Positions 35,666 to 46,873 are shown, numbered from the stretch's first letter. The stretch: DNA of 64,000 nt from Gymnothorax reevesii (GCA_029721435.1 CM056573.1:813501-877500); one strand, 5' to 3'. Translations and numbers: made by a program. The notes: generated from the sequence alone by a model not told the origin.

Positions 35666-37040
35666 TTACATCGCCTTTCCATTTAACGACACTCAGTAAA
35701 CGTTTGGGAGCTGAGGAGACCAATTTTTGAAGCTTTTTAGGTGGAACTCTTCCCCATTCTTGCTTGATGCACAGCTTAAGTTGTTCAACAGTCCGGGGTC
35801 TCAGTTGTCGTATTTTACGCTTCATAATGCGCCACACATTTTCAATGGGAGACAGTTCTGGACTACAGGCAGGTCAGTCTAGTACCCGCACTCTTTTACT
35901 ACGGAGCCATGCTGTTGTAACACGGGCAGAATGTGGCTTGGCATTGTCTTGCTGAAATAAGCAGGGGCGTCCATGAAAAAGACGTTGCTTGGATGGCAAC
36001 ATATTTTGCTCCAAAACCTGTATGTACCTTTCAGCATTAATGGTGCCTTCACATATGTGTAAGTTGCCCATGCCTTGGGCACTAATACACCCCCATACCA
36101 TCACAGATGCTGGCTTTTGAACTTTGCGCCTATAACAGTCCGGATGGTTCTTTTCCTCTTTGGCCCGGAGGACACAACGTCCACAGTTTCCAAAAACAAT
36201 TTGAAATGTGGACTCGTCAGACCACAGAACACTTTTCCACTTTGCATCAGTCCATCTTAGATGAGCTTGGGCCCAGCAAAGCCGGAGGCGTTTCTGGGTG
36301 CTGTTGATAAATGGCTTTCGCTTTGCAGTGTAGAGTTTTAACTTGCACTTGCAGATATAGCGACGAACTGTAGTTACTGACAGTGGTTTTCTGAAGTGTT
36401 CCTGAGCCCATGTGGTGATGTCCTTTACACACTGATGTCTGTTTTTGATGCAGTGCCGCCTGAGGGATCGAAGGTCACGGGCATTCAATGTTGGTTTTCG
36501 GCCTTGTCGCTTACGTGCAGTGATTTCTCCAGATTCTCTGAACCTTTTGACGATATTACGGACCGTAGATGATGAAATCCCTAAATTTCTTGCAATAGCT
36601 CGTTGAGGAATGTTGTTTTTAAACTGTTCGACAATCAGCTCACGCATTTGTTCACTAAGTGGTGACCCTCGCCCCATCCTTGTTTGTGAATGACTGAGCA
36701 TTTCAGGGAAGCTGCTTTTATACCCAATCATGGCACCCACCTGTTCCCAATTAGCCCGTTCACCTGTGGGATGTTCCAAATAAGTGTTTGATGAGCATTC
36801 CTCAACTCTCTCAGTCTTTTTTTGCCACTTGTGCCAGCTTTTATGAAACATGTTGCAGGCATCAAATTCCAAATGAGCTAATATTTGCAAAAAATTACAA
36901 AGTTTACCTGATCGAACATTAAGTAACTTGTCTTTGCAGTGTATTCACTTGAATATAGTTTGAAAAGGATTTGCAAATCATTGTATTCTGTTTTTATTTA
37001 CGATTTACACAACGTGCCAACTTCACTGGTTTTGAGTTTG
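35666..37040 (-). mobile_element. Inner Tc1-like element (C), inserted in B
   Basis: The right end is CAAACTCAAAACCAGTGAAG read from the right, the terminus also seen on the element at 61449, followed by TA at 37041-37042. The left terminus and about 150 bp are deleted; the break falls near the TTACA shared with element B at 35667-35670. Confidence 0.88.
35684..36677 (-). pseudogene. Tc1 transposase of element C, one stop codon
   Basis: DD34E transposase. From [20 protein letters not shown] the frame runs through helix-turn-helix ([18 protein letters not shown]), the GRKP AT-hook-like linker, [13 protein letters not shown] (first Asp), [19 protein letters not shown] (second Asp) to VRVLD. 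A TGA (35874-35876) then replaces an expected Trp. The same frame continues with SPELSPIENVWRIMKRK (final Glu) to about 35684, where the element is truncated. The open frame upstream to 36890 is the untranslated leader. Confidence 0.9.
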
Positions 37041-37859
37041 TAATTTGATGTTGAGGGACATTGTTTTTAAAGTATTCCACAATTTTTTTACGCAAGCCTT
37101 CACAGGTTAGGTCTTTACTTCTGCGAGACTCAGCCTCTCCAAAGCATCGCTTTTATAATCAATCATGTTACAAACATGATGCCAGTTAACGTAATTACTT
37201 TCTAAATGTTCTTTCAGGTGATTCTCCTATATATTGCTTTTTCAGCCCTTTTTTGCCTGTGTCACAACTTTTTTGAGACCTGTTGCAGCCAGAAAATTTG
37301 AAATAAGCTCATTTTGTGGATAAAAATGTAAAATGTCTCAGATAACATTTTGAAAGTTGAAACCATGTTCTCTTGTGAATAATACATTGGCTCATATGAT
37401 CAGAAAGTCATTGCATTTTGATTTTATTCAAAATTTACACTTCGTCCCAACTATTTCGGAATTGGGGTTGTAGATCGCGGCATTATGTATTGCTTTTTGA
37501 GATCTTTTAGCCTACTTCACTTTGTCTGAGAGGTTCTATTTAAATGATTTCTTGATTCAACAGGTATGGCAGTAAACAGGCCTGGTTGTGGTTAGTGAAA
37601 TTGAATTTAAAAAATGTGGTTAATCACAGTTCATTCATGATTTAACAAGGGCGAGGTAGGTTTGGATAGATTTCCCTTAATAAATAAAATCATCTTCTAA
37701 AAACTGCATCTTGTATTTAATCAGATTGTGTTTGTCTGATATTAAAATTCGATGATCTGAAACATTTAAGTGTGACAAATATGTAAAAAAAAAAAAAAAA
37801 AAACGAAATCAGGATGGGGGCAAATACTTTTTCACAGCACTGTATATGCGTCTTGAAAA

Positions 37860-38720
37860 CTTATAGGAAGCAATATCAGAACTTTCATTTGGTGACCTTG
37901 AACTAAACCCTCGGTGACCTTCAAATGTCAAACATGACATAGAAGTCATTGTAATTCACTATCACCAAAACTATCACAGACACAGATTAGGTTTGTATTA
38001 GAGACATAGTGGAAGTTAGATATGAAGTTTCATTTGGTGACCTGAAACCTGACCTTCTGTGACCTTTGAAGTCCAAATTGACAGTGAAATTTCAGTGACT
38101 TCTAGGACCAAAAAGGTCACAGATAGAACTTAAGTTTGCATTAGAAACAAATAGAAAGTCACAGGAAGACCACAATAGAAAAATGATCAGTCACAATTTT
38201 CCCGTTGCGAAGAAATGATGAATTAAAAATTCAAAACGATGTTAGAAACAAAGCACTGAAAAAAAATGTTTTGCAAAAAATGATATTTTATATTATAATA
38301 ATATATGTTATTATAAATATAATAATAATAATACATATAAAATATACAAAAATGCAAATTTTGGACTGATCATTTTTCCTCTGGTCTTCATATATTGAGG
38401 GTTTGGAGCACAATAGTTATATGTCCAAAATTCCGAATTTGAGATTTATAATAAAACAAGTGGTTTCTGATGCTTTTCCTTGGAGCACAAACATGGTCTC
38501 AAATTCCAAAAATGTTGGACATATAACCACTGCGCTCCAAACCCTCGATATGAACATTCATTTGTCGATCTTCAGCTTGACCTTTGGTGACCCTCGAATT
38601 TCAAAACTGACACTGGGATATTGCAATGACTTGCATCACCAAAACATTAACAGATTGAATACAGGTTTGTATTTGAGACATATAGAAAGTCATAAATTTA
38701 CTTTCATTTAATGGTTCAAA
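37860..38720. repeat. Diverged tandem repeat (~125-bp units)
   Basis: Blocks such as CATTTGGTGACCT.AA, TGACATAGAAGTCATTG and GGTTTGTATTAGAGACATAG recur at about 37887, 38029, 38115 and 38647. The array is interrupted by an AT-rich stretch and the MITE at 38395. Confidence 0.6.
38395..38549. repeat. 155-bp hairpin MITE
   Basis: TGAGGGTTTGGAGCACAATA at the left and CGAGGGTTTGGAGCGCAGTG read from the right are inverted arms of about 45 bp, continuing through TTATATGTCCAA. It lies inside the tandem repeat. Confidence 0.8.
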
Positions 38721-39265
38721 AAATCTGTATTAACACCATAACTATTGCATATATTGTACATTGCTTTGTAACCATAACTTTGCCTGGGATGACAACCTTT
38801 GAAAATTAAACTTACAGAAGAACAATTTTAATAATATGTAGCACTCAAAACTATTGCAGATAATGCATCTCAGGAGAGTATATGTACTAACAGTACATGC
38901 TTTGAAAGATCTGAAAGGAAATTTCCGTGATTAGATAGAATTACATCTGCCCTGACTTCAGATTAATAATGTACGTTACAGATGGTGTTCTGATAAGCTA
39001 CAGGATCCTCGATCCTATTTCTCTTTAATAACCCATCTTTCAAATCAGGGAAATAAAAATCTGCTGATTGCATGGTAACATCTGAGTTTTACAATAAACA
39101 TAAATGACTGTAGTATAACAGAAGCATAATTACGTGAACATCTCTGTCCACCCGTAGACACAGGTTGAAGAGTAATATTACTTAATTCAAGCACTTTGTA
39201 CTTTGATAACATTTGTGCTGTAATTCAATGTAAATGGAAACAATATAATAACAAGTTGTTATAAA
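38721..39265. other. 3' flank of dusp23, nothing recognised
   Basis: AT-rich sequence holding the presumed dusp23 3' UTR. No exact AATAAA on the minus strand was found close to the stop. Confidence 0.4.
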
Positions 39266-39451
39266 TCATTTTATGTGGTGGTAAAACTGTATCACTGCTT
39301 TCTCCTGTTCGCGCGTCTCGATGGAACCAGGGCGTATTCTGCGGATTTCGTTGATGGCATCAACACCAGTGATCTTTCTCTCCTTCACCAGGTAGCAGGC
39401 CAGCATCGTCCCCGTCCTACCATTGCCCAGAAAACAGTGCACCGCCACTGC
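39266..39451 (-). CDS. dusp23: dusp23 coding exon 2
   Basis: Residues 91-151 and TGA. Acceptor GTTGCAG, then the catalytic loop [10 protein letters not shown] and a C-terminal FYHHIK. Confidence 0.95.
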   Translation of the reverse strand, partial: AVAVHCFLGNGRTGTMLACYLVKERKITGVDAINEIRRIRPGSIETREQEKAVIQFYHHIK

Positions 39452-41267
39452 CTGCAACGGACGACAGCATTCGCCTGGTCGTTCACACGGACTGCCACAA
39501 ATCATTTACCTTTACGCAATGAGCCAAGAGGGTATAACAGAAGCACCAAATTTACATCCATCAAGCACTTTTGCTGAATTCTGTCAGACAACTCAGGACT
39601 GAATTCCGCAATATATATTGCTGTCTAACGTCAGTTCAACTTTGGTGTCAAGGTTCTACATCTTTTAGTTGTCAGCCAGCAGAATTGTCAAATCGCGTGA
39701 CCTCAACATATCACCCAGAAAACACAACCAGGGTACAACATATGACTTGTTGACCATCTGTTGCATACTGGGCAGTGGGCAGCCAGTAACCCCACTTATT
39801 TGATACAATGTGATGAAATACAATGTTTTTATATTTGAGATCACCAGAGATGTTGGTCTTAAAGGTCCAATTTTAATGAAGACATAATAATTAATGCCAG
39901 GCTGCCCTCTGACCTTATAGCTTGGATATGCCAGCTATTGTCGGCTTACAGAGTACAACTGAATAGTTAATGACTATCAATTAACTATGATGTTATTTTA
40001 CGGTGAAATGTTGAGAGCAGAGAGAGAGCTCTTTTCCAGCAACTTTCATGCAGATTTCTCAAATGCAAACATTCACATTTACTCTTGTAATTGAGAACTA
40101 GTGATTTAAAAATTAACTCCTCAGTGCACTATGTAAAACAGGTGAGGGAGCACGCAGAAAAAATGCCAAATCTCTGCTGTGCTGAGCCTTTCAGTGAATG
40201 CAAACCAGTTACTTCTCAACTCAGCCATTTGTTTGCCTGTCATTCAAATAAATAACAGTGCTATTGTACCTCAAACCCACCAGCACACTCGCTGGTCTGA
40301 TTGCAGTGACGCGCATTCAAATGATACAGACCCAGCAGTATACTGTTCCTCTCTGATGGGGCTGTTCACAGCAGTGACTGCACTGATTCTGCTGTAGCTG
40401 AAGTTGTAATAACATCAGAGATTTCGTTTCATTTGGAAGTTGAAGGCTTAGCCCCCAAAGCGGTCTCCACATTCTGAGTGCATTGCATTTGCACCCGCAC
40501 CCAGACCCCTGTTAGCAGTGTTGCTCAATAAAAGCTGAAAAGCAAGTATGTCTGAATAGTTTCTTTTCATAAATACCAACTTTAGATTCCTTTCACCTCG
40601 TTTGGTTGGTATGTGGAGAAGTTTTGGCTGCAGGGAAGGCTGCATGACAGAGGTAAATCTTGCACATCAGTCAATAAGCCTTGAACAAAGCTGCAAATAA
40701 TCACTGCTTGTGTCTTTCTCATGCTTATGTGGTATAACCTATTAATATACAACATAAATCATTTGTTAAGGCAATTTCATTTAAAAGAAAAACTTTATGA
40801 ACTGCTCTCCTATAAAAGTTCTAACCAGCCATTAATTGAGGAGCCTGAGAACAGAACACAAAATGGAATTTAAAACTAACGTTTCTGCTTCGAATGAACC
40901 AAAACGAAAAACTTGTTTTTTTTTTTTTTATTCCTGTTTTAGGGCACTTCAGTTGAAACTTTTTCCGACAACCTGTGTGCAATCGTGAAAGTCTCACCTC
41001 TCCCTTGGAGTTCGCCTCTTCAACAATCGCCAGAAACCTTTTGATTTGATCCATGCTGGGTGCACAGAAGTCGTCAATTTTAATGCGAAGCAGCTTCAGT
41101 TCTGGGCAAGAGTCGTAATACGGAGGTCTCCGCTCGGAGAGACAAACAAGGTTCTGAATGCCGTTCTCCAGGAGAAACTGATAGTGCGCTGGGTAACGAG
41201 GCAAAGCCAACCCCGCCAGCTTGTTCGGAACTACCCAGGAAAAATTTGGCGGTCGTGTAGCCGCCAT
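39266..41267 (-). CDS. dusp23: Dual-specificity phosphatase 23, two coding exons
   Basis: A small cytosolic protein phosphatase of the cysteine-dependent DSP fold (VHZ). It hydrolyses phosphotyrosine and phosphoserine/threonine, with no regulatory domain (family knowledge). Coding exons 41267-40998 and 39451-39266 give 151 residues against 150 in human. Residues 7-17 read [11 protein letters not shown]. Asp66 in DDFCAP aligns with the general acid. Exon 2 opens with [20 protein letters not shown], the HC(X5)R loop with nucleophile Cys96 and Arg102; [15 protein letters not shown] follows. Catalytic residues are all present and the frame is intact. The start at 41267 fits homologues. A 12-codon upstream in-frame ATG lies across a likely acceptor (TGTTCCTCAG, exon start 41286), so the 5' UTR is probably spliced. 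Which fish paralogue this is cannot be told. Confidence 0.96.
40998..41267 (-). CDS. dusp23: dusp23 coding exon 1
   Basis: Residues 1-90, [20 protein letters not shown] to [10 protein letters not shown], then donor GTGAGA. Holds the substrate-recognition region and Asp66. Confidence 0.95.
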
Positions 41268-41566
41268 TCTCCGTCTGACTTCAAACCTGAGGAACAGGGA
41301 CACAAAATGGATGCCTGTGAATGCAGGAGTTGATCAGTTAGCTTGAGCAAATAACCCCAAAAGAGGCAAAGCCAAAATTCAAACATGGCATCCTGGGGCT
41401 TAACACCGCAGATTAGGGGTGCAGGAATAATTTCAGAAGTGTCGTGACTAAGTAAACTTTGGACCCCTACCCACCCCCCTTTATGGACTAGTTTGAGACC
41501 CCTGGCCTAAAGGAAAGGAAAAAAGTTGCCTATTTAAGAGAATTCAGACGCAGCCTTCAATTAAGT

Positions 41567-41872
41567 CAGGGATACTCACTCTTTTCCAAAATGAGCCGGA
41601 GTCTGTGCAGGTTTTCATTCTAACCATGCAGTTTCACACCTGATTCTATTTATGATGGGTCTATGACAGGGCTATTCAACATTATCCAGAAAGGGCTGGT
41701 GCGGGTGCAGCTTTCAATCCAACCAAGCAGTTATACACCAGATTCTACTAAACAACCCCAAAAGTCTTTGCTATGGAGCTAGATTAGTAGTGTTGAGCGT
41801 GGAACAGCTTGGTTGGAATGAAAACTTGCACCCACACCGGCTCATTGCAGAAAAAAATGTGAGTATCCCTGG
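41567..41872. repeat. 305-bp inverted-end element upstream of dusp23
   Basis: CAGGGATACTCAC at the left and CAGGGATACTCAC read from the right enclose paired AATGAGCCGG and GGTTTTCATTCTAACCA / TGGTTGGAATGAAAAC blocks. A short non-autonomous DNA element about 280 bp before the predicted dusp23 exon start at 41286. Confidence 0.8.
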
Positions 41873-42535
41873 ACTAAGTTAAGTTGATGTTTATGCCACT
41901 GGCTCAGCTTTCATAGTAAATAAAATAAGCTGCATACTGTAATAAAACAAAAAAAAAGAAAAGAATAAATAGGGTAGAGGCCGACTGTACACGTTTCTGT
42001 CCACAGTTTCACACTTGCCCCTTAATTAGACCCTTTAATCAGGACAAGTGACTGGCTTTAGTTCACCGCGAAATCCGTCACGGCAGTAGAAGCCAGTGAC
42101 GCTTGTGCAGGGTCGTTGTATTTCGTCAGCCAGTGCTATGAATATCTAGTGCCCGGCCGACTATGCAGGCGATAATAACGGCATGAAACGTTAGGAAAAC
42201 GAACGGTCTGTTCCCGGAAAGCCCACTTGAGCTACTCTGTCTAGGGTCAAATGCAAAGCAACGGTGCACCGAACGACTGAGTTACAATGGCATTCAGAGA
42301 CTCGAAATACCCGAACGAAAACTGTCAAATGGCTGATGATTCAGCCGAAAACACCCCTCAAGCAACATAAATAAGCCAGTTTATGGATCCTGATGGTTTC
42401 CTGTAATACATGTTTTCCATAAACGCACCTTTTTTCTTGTCGGTCCGATATGGGTGTTTTGATTTCAATGCGAGTTGTTATGGTCAACAGTCACAGACCG
42501 CGGTGAAGCAATCACTAATTTGGGAAACGGCGGTC

Positions 42536-45025
42536 CTGCTTCTTCTTCTTCTTCTTGGTGATTAACGGCGGCGTACTCCAGCTTATAGGGCATTACCGCC
42601 ACCTACTGACCCGGAGTGTGGGTCAGTCTCCAGGTTAACTGATCAACATTCTGAAATTGTCATTCTGCTCATTACTAACCCCCCTCACACCCTCGAATAC
42701 ACCCCCACATTCTTCAGGAAACCCAACACTATCCTCATCTTAGTCCCCCCTCCCTCACAAAGCGCTTCCTTCACTCCTATTCCCCCACCTCTTATTTTCC
42801 TTAGACTATCCTCCATTACTTTCCTCTCCTTCTCATACGCCTTACACTCTAATAATATGTGGTCCACTGTCTCCACCTCCTCCCCACATCCCTCACACAG
42901 CCCTGTCATATGTTTCCCCATCAGCTTCAGTGTCCCATTCAGTGAACAATGCCCTATCCTCAACCTCATCCACACTACCTCATCCTTCCTACTGCCCCCC
43001 CCAATACTCTGCCCCCTCACACTCTTCTGGAGCTGGGAGAGGTGACACCCCCTCTCCTCCCCATCCCACCTAGCCTGCCACTTCTGACACACCTTATCCC
43101 AGATGACCCCCTTCGCCTCTGCCTTGCTGAACCTAACAGCCATATCCACCCTCTCTTTTTTTAATGCCTCCCCTGCCACCTTATCCGCCTGCTCATTTCC
43201 TTTCACCCCTACATGAGCAGGTACCCACATAAAATGGATTTCTTTGCCCTGACTCACACACCTGGTCACGCTCATCAATACCTCATACAGAATGTCCTGC
43301 CTACAACTTGAGTGGAAGGATCTCAGACTCGCAAGCACTGCCGCAGAATCGCTACAAACCAAAACCTTTCCCATCCGAGCCAGCTCCACCCATCTCACTG
43401 CCACTAGCATCGCTACCATTCCCACAGTATATACACCTAATCCATCTGTGGTTCTTCTGTTTATCTTCACCCCCCTTTCTGGCACCACTATACCAAATCC
43501 TGTATTTCCAGTGCTAGGATCCTTTGACCCATCGGTATATATTTCTGTGTATCCCTCATAACTCCCACTAATCAGCCTTTCAAATTCCCCCACTAAATCA
43601 ACTTCTCCCCCTTCCCTCTTCTTGTCCAGCAACCTCCAATCTACCTCTGGCCAATCAAGTTTCCACGGGGCTACCGCCGGGATCACCACTGTGGGCCCCA
43701 GATTAAGATTCCCCACCCCATATTCCCCTGCTACCTCCCCTCCCATCCTTCCAAAATTCCTCCTTCTTCCCTTCCCATTTTCCCAACATTCTGCCAAAAC
43801 CCCCTTATTGGGGTGTGAGTCCCCATGCCCCTTCAGATTTACCCAGTAGTTAGCCATCAGCTGGTCCCTTCTCAAATCTAGTGGCATCTCACCCATGTTC
43901 ACTTGCAGAGCCGGTATTGGAGTTGACCTCACAGCTCCACTACATACCCTCAGCGCCTTCGCCTGCATCACCTCCAGCTTCTTCAGGTGTGTCTGGGCAG
44001 CTGATCCATATACTACCGATCCGTAGTCCACCCCTGCCCTGATTATTCCCCGATATACTGTCCTCAAGGCCTCTGCACTCGCTCCCCACCTCCTCCCTGT
44101 CAAACACCGCATTACATTTATTACTTTATTCCCCTTCTCCACTACCCTCTTGATATGTCCCTCCCAGGTCAGGTGCCAATCAAAAACAACCCCAAGGTAC
44201 TTGAATGCCCCCACTTTCTCCAACCTCTGCCCGTACATTTTTAGTCCTAGTTCTCCCTCTCTCTTTCTTGTAAAAAATACCACCTTGGTCTTCTCAACTG
44301 AAAACCTACTTCCCCAGTCCAGCCCCCACTTCTCTACCCCACCTATGCCCCCCTGCACCTTCTGTACCGCCCCCTCCAGCCTCCTCACCCTCTTCCAGAT
44401 TGCCCCATCGTCCGCAAAAAGGGACCTCCCTATCTCCACAGGCACTTCATCAAAGATATCATTTATCATGATTGTATATAATAGCGGACTGATTACACTC
44501 CCCTGTGGAGTACCATTGCTCACTTCCAACTGGCTAGACAATTCTGATCCCACTCTGACCCGGATCCTCCTCTGCTCCAGGAAATTTGCCACCCAATTAA
44601 ATACTCTCCCCCCAACCCCAAGCATGTGCAGCTTAATCAGCATTCCTTCTCTCCACATCATGTCGTATGCCTTCTCTACATCAAAAAACACCGCTACCAC
44701 TGACTCCCTGTTCACCTGGGCCCTCCTCACTTCATCCTCCAATCTAACCACTGCATCCATAGTACTTCTCCCTTTCCCAAACCCACTCTGGTGCCCTGCT
44801 AACAGCCCTTTCCTCTCCAACACATATGACAACCTGTCCGCCACCATCCTCTCCATCAGCTTACACACATTTGAAGTCAGGGTTATAGGCTTATAGCTAG
44901 ATGGCATCGTTGGGTCCTTACCTGGCTTCAGTATCGGCACTACCACTGCCTGTTTCCACACCCTCGGCATCTTGCCCTCCCTCCATACCCTGTTATAAAG
45001 GCCTAGTAGTACTCTTTTGCCTTTG
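42536..45025 (-). mobile_element. 5'-truncated I/Nimb-like LINE
   Basis: The element ends at the left in a (GAA)n tail on the minus strand (TCTTCTTCTTCTTCTTGG on the plus strand), preceded by GCCGTTAATCACC. It carries RT, RNase H and a CCHC knuckle, an order known from I-type LINEs. ORF1 and the endonuclease are absent. The frame stays open upstream of the first Met to about 45020, where it meets a fragment of the long-arm repeat. Confidence 0.9.
42685..44970 (-). CDS. LINE reverse transcriptase / RNase H polyprotein, N-truncated
   Basis: 761 residues without a stop. Reverse transcriptase: PGKDPTMPSSYKPITLTSN (18-34), motif A FFDVEKAYD (Asp97), motif B NGTPQGSVISPLLY (152-165), motif C LFADD (Asp187, Asp188) and YLGVVFDWHLTW (258-269). 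RNase H: EIYTDGSKD (Asp480), CSDSAAV (Asp541), WVPAHVGVKGNEQAD (Asp596). The expected catalytic Glu, usually in T-x-E-M, reads TVGM with Gly517. A zinc knuckle C692-C695-H704-C709 follows. The missing upstream part would hold the endonuclease, so this copy could not retrotranspose alone, yet the open frame suggests a recent insertion. The first Met is only the first after the truncation. Confidence 0.92.
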   Translation of the reverse strand: MPRVWKQAVVVPILKPGKDPTMPSSYKPITLTSNVCKLMERMVADRLSYVLERKGLLAGHQSGFGKGRSTMDAVVRLEDEVRRAQVNRESVVAVFFDVEKAYDMMWREGMLIKLHMLGVGGRVFNWVANFLEQRRIRVRVGSELSSQLEVSNGTPQGSVISPLLYTIMINDIFDEVPVEIGRSLFADDGAIWKRVRRLEGAVQKVQGGIGGVEKWGLDWGSRFSVEKTKVVFFTRKREGELGLKMYGQRLEKVGAFKYLGVVFDWHLTWEGHIKRVVEKGNKVINVMRCLTGRRWGASAEALRTVYRGIIRAGVDYGSVVYGSAAQTHLKKLEVMQAKALRVCSGAVRSTPIPALQVNMGEMPLDLRRDQLMANYWVNLKGHGDSHPNKGVLAECWENGKGRRRNFGRMGGEVAGEYGVGNLNLGPTVVIPAVAPWKLDWPEVDWRLLDKKREGGEVDLVGEFERLISGSYEGYTEIYTDGSKDPSTGNTGFGIVVPERGVKINRRTTDGLGVYTVGMVAMLVAVRWVELARMGKVLVCSDSAAVLASLRSFHSSCRQDILYEVLMSVTRCVSQGKEIHFMWVPAHVGVKGNEQADKVAGEALKKERVDMAVRFSKAEAKGVIWDKVCQKWQARWDGEERGCHLSQLQKSVRGQSIGGGSRKDEVVWMRLRIGHCSLNGTLKLMGKHMTGLCEGCGEEVETVDHILLECKAYEKERKVMEDSLRKIRGGGIGVKEALCEGGGTKMRIVLGFLKNVGVYSRV

Positions 45026-45085
45026 AATTGTTTTCATATAGGACGTGTCTGTCCCCCCAGTTCTTAATTCCGTCTGCGCCACTGG
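45026..45085. repeat. Terminal fragment of the long-arm repeat
   Basis: ATATAGGACGTGTCTGTCCC, then CCCAGTTCTTAATTCCGTCTG and CGCCACTGG, match the outer edges of the elements at 11412 and 25340. It abuts the truncated LINE. Confidence 0.55.
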
Positions 45086-46740
45086 ATTTTGAAGGGGAAA
45101 CTAAACTGCATTGGGTGTGATTCAGAAGAGGTCCAGTTACTCAATTTATCTAAATACACTCACAAGGTCTCGCCACACTTGCACAGTATTGTGGGAGCGC
45201 AAGCATTATACTTGTCACCGCGCTCCAGGAAACCTACGTCGGCTAACATAGAGACCTTAATTCTTGCAAATCAATCACTCTACATATTACTTTTAATCGT
45301 GTTGTTATTCAGTAAATGGTCATCAAAATTGGTTAAGCGTCCGAATTAAACCGCGCAAATCAGAACGTGAGCTCGAACCCATCTCTTGCGCGCTCGCTGT
45401 ATGTTATCCATCGAACGTGATCTGACCATGAACTATTTTTTTCTATTGAATTCCAAAGTAACTACGCAGTACTGTTCTGATATAGTGTTTAGTCAATCAG
45501 AAAATTCAACGGTGCCTACACTGGCGCCTATTGCTTTAGAAATATTGAATATTTTCAATGTTGAATGTTGAATATTACATCCAAAACACTTCCATGTTAT
45601 ACTGGATGTCCACTAATGAAAAAACATAGAGAAAATCTGGTGTATTTTAAAAGAAAGTCCAAATGTGGCATCTTGTTCTAGAGTGAATAAGGAATGTTGA
45701 ATGGGAAATAAAGTTGGAGTGCCTTTTACTCTGGACATTGAAATACTTCAACAAAATCAATAATTGCACGCTGTAGCCTGTTCGAGTTTGATAAGTTATT
45801 AAGATAAGTTAACGGCTACAGGCAACCAGTTGCATCAAAATGTTAAGGATATTTAGGGACTCTCCTAACTTGAGGAAACTTACATTACCATGACATGCAA
45901 ACATATGTTTATCATGGCGTTTTTCTCCTCTTCCTCTTTTCTCTGCTCCTGAAGGATGTGTATTTTCTGACATTGTTAGCTTTCACCCAGCTGCTCCTTG
46001 GATGTGCAGTTCGTCCTGCACGGCCGGATGCACAAATTACTGGTGCGCCAGAATTTTGTCATTTAAAGCGAGAGGCAGTTGGAATCACTACATCAGCAGT
46101 ACTCTGTTAGCATAAAATTGTGTTTTTTACAATAATATACCTTTGATCATAAAGGAATTATCATTCTCACATGCAAAAAAAAAAAAAAATTAAAAATATT
46201 TTGTTAATTGCTCTTGGGGGCCCCCTAGTGGTCGCGGGCCCGAAGCAGTCGCCTTGGGCCGGCTCCGTTGATAACCATAAGACTTCTAAATAATGGCTGA
46301 TATTAATCTGAAAATATTGAGGACAAGGGCATCACACTTTGTCGAGTGTACATGTTGCATGGTAAATTGAATGGATGATTACAGTGGAGAGTCCATTGCC
46401 TGGGAATTGACAAGTTTTGTCTAAACCAACACTTATTCTATGGAAAATGTCTTCCACTAGAAAAATACTACACAGATTTCACCACAGAATTTTTCCAAAA
46501 AAAAAAAAAGGACATCAGCTTGCGCTGAGTGAACGGGGAAGTTTATTCAGGGAACGTAATGGAGAGCCATTTATAGGAAAGAGAAAAACTTTGCAGTGAT
46601 GACTGTTGCTATATTCAATGTCTTCAACAGTACAGATTGTGAATGTGGGATGATTTTATGCTGTAATTATTCAACAAAAGGGCAGCAAACTTGTTAAGCT
46701 GTGCTGAGTGAGTGGGAGAATTGAACCGGAGCCACTAGGA
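45086..46740. other. Intergenic stretch with minor repeats
   Basis: No gene recognised. CCCCCTAGTGGTCGCGGGCC near 46220 recalls the end of a common fish repeat. Short frames show no domain. Confidence 0.35.
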
Positions 46741-46873
46741 AGAATATACATTCACCAGCCTCTTTATTAGGAACACCATGCGAATGATGGGGAGGGCCTC
46801 CATTTGCTCTCAGAATGGACCTAATTGTCCCCCGCCGCGCGGAACGCGTGAAGCGGCGGGACATAGTATTCAC

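Larger units (their letters stand above)
34550..37470 (-). mobile_element. Middle Tc1-like element (B), inserted in A
   Basis: Both ends carry inverted repeats of about 200 bp: CAACGCCAATTCCAAAGTGG at the left and CAACCCCAATTCCGAAATAG read from the right, each followed by AATAAA.TCAAAA.GCAATGAC and, further in, ATCCACAAAATGAGCT. TA flanks both sides (34548-34549 and 37471-37472). It is split by element C near 35666-37042. Confidence 0.92.
33548..37842 (-). mobile_element. Outer Tc1-like element (A) of a three-level nest
   Basis: The right end is a Tc1 terminus (GGGGGCAAATACTTTTTCAC, then AGCACTG and TA at 37843-37844). The left part (33548-34549) reads as the second half of its transposase on the minus strand, with [12 protein letters not shown] near 33740. 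At a TA (34548-34549) it is split by element B and resumes at 37471 with GATCGCGGCATTATG. The left terminal repeat is missing or too worn to see. Confidence 0.88.

Noticed and set aside
35371..36307. Plus-strand frames over the nested Tc1 elements
   Set aside because: Shadows of the minus-strand transposases.
41286..41303. Upstream in-frame ATG for dusp23 at 41303
   Set aside because: A strong splice acceptor lies between it and the homologous start, so this ATG is probably intronic.
44150..44896. 248-codon frame on the plus strand
   Set aside because: Antisense shadow of the LINE reverse transcriptase frame.
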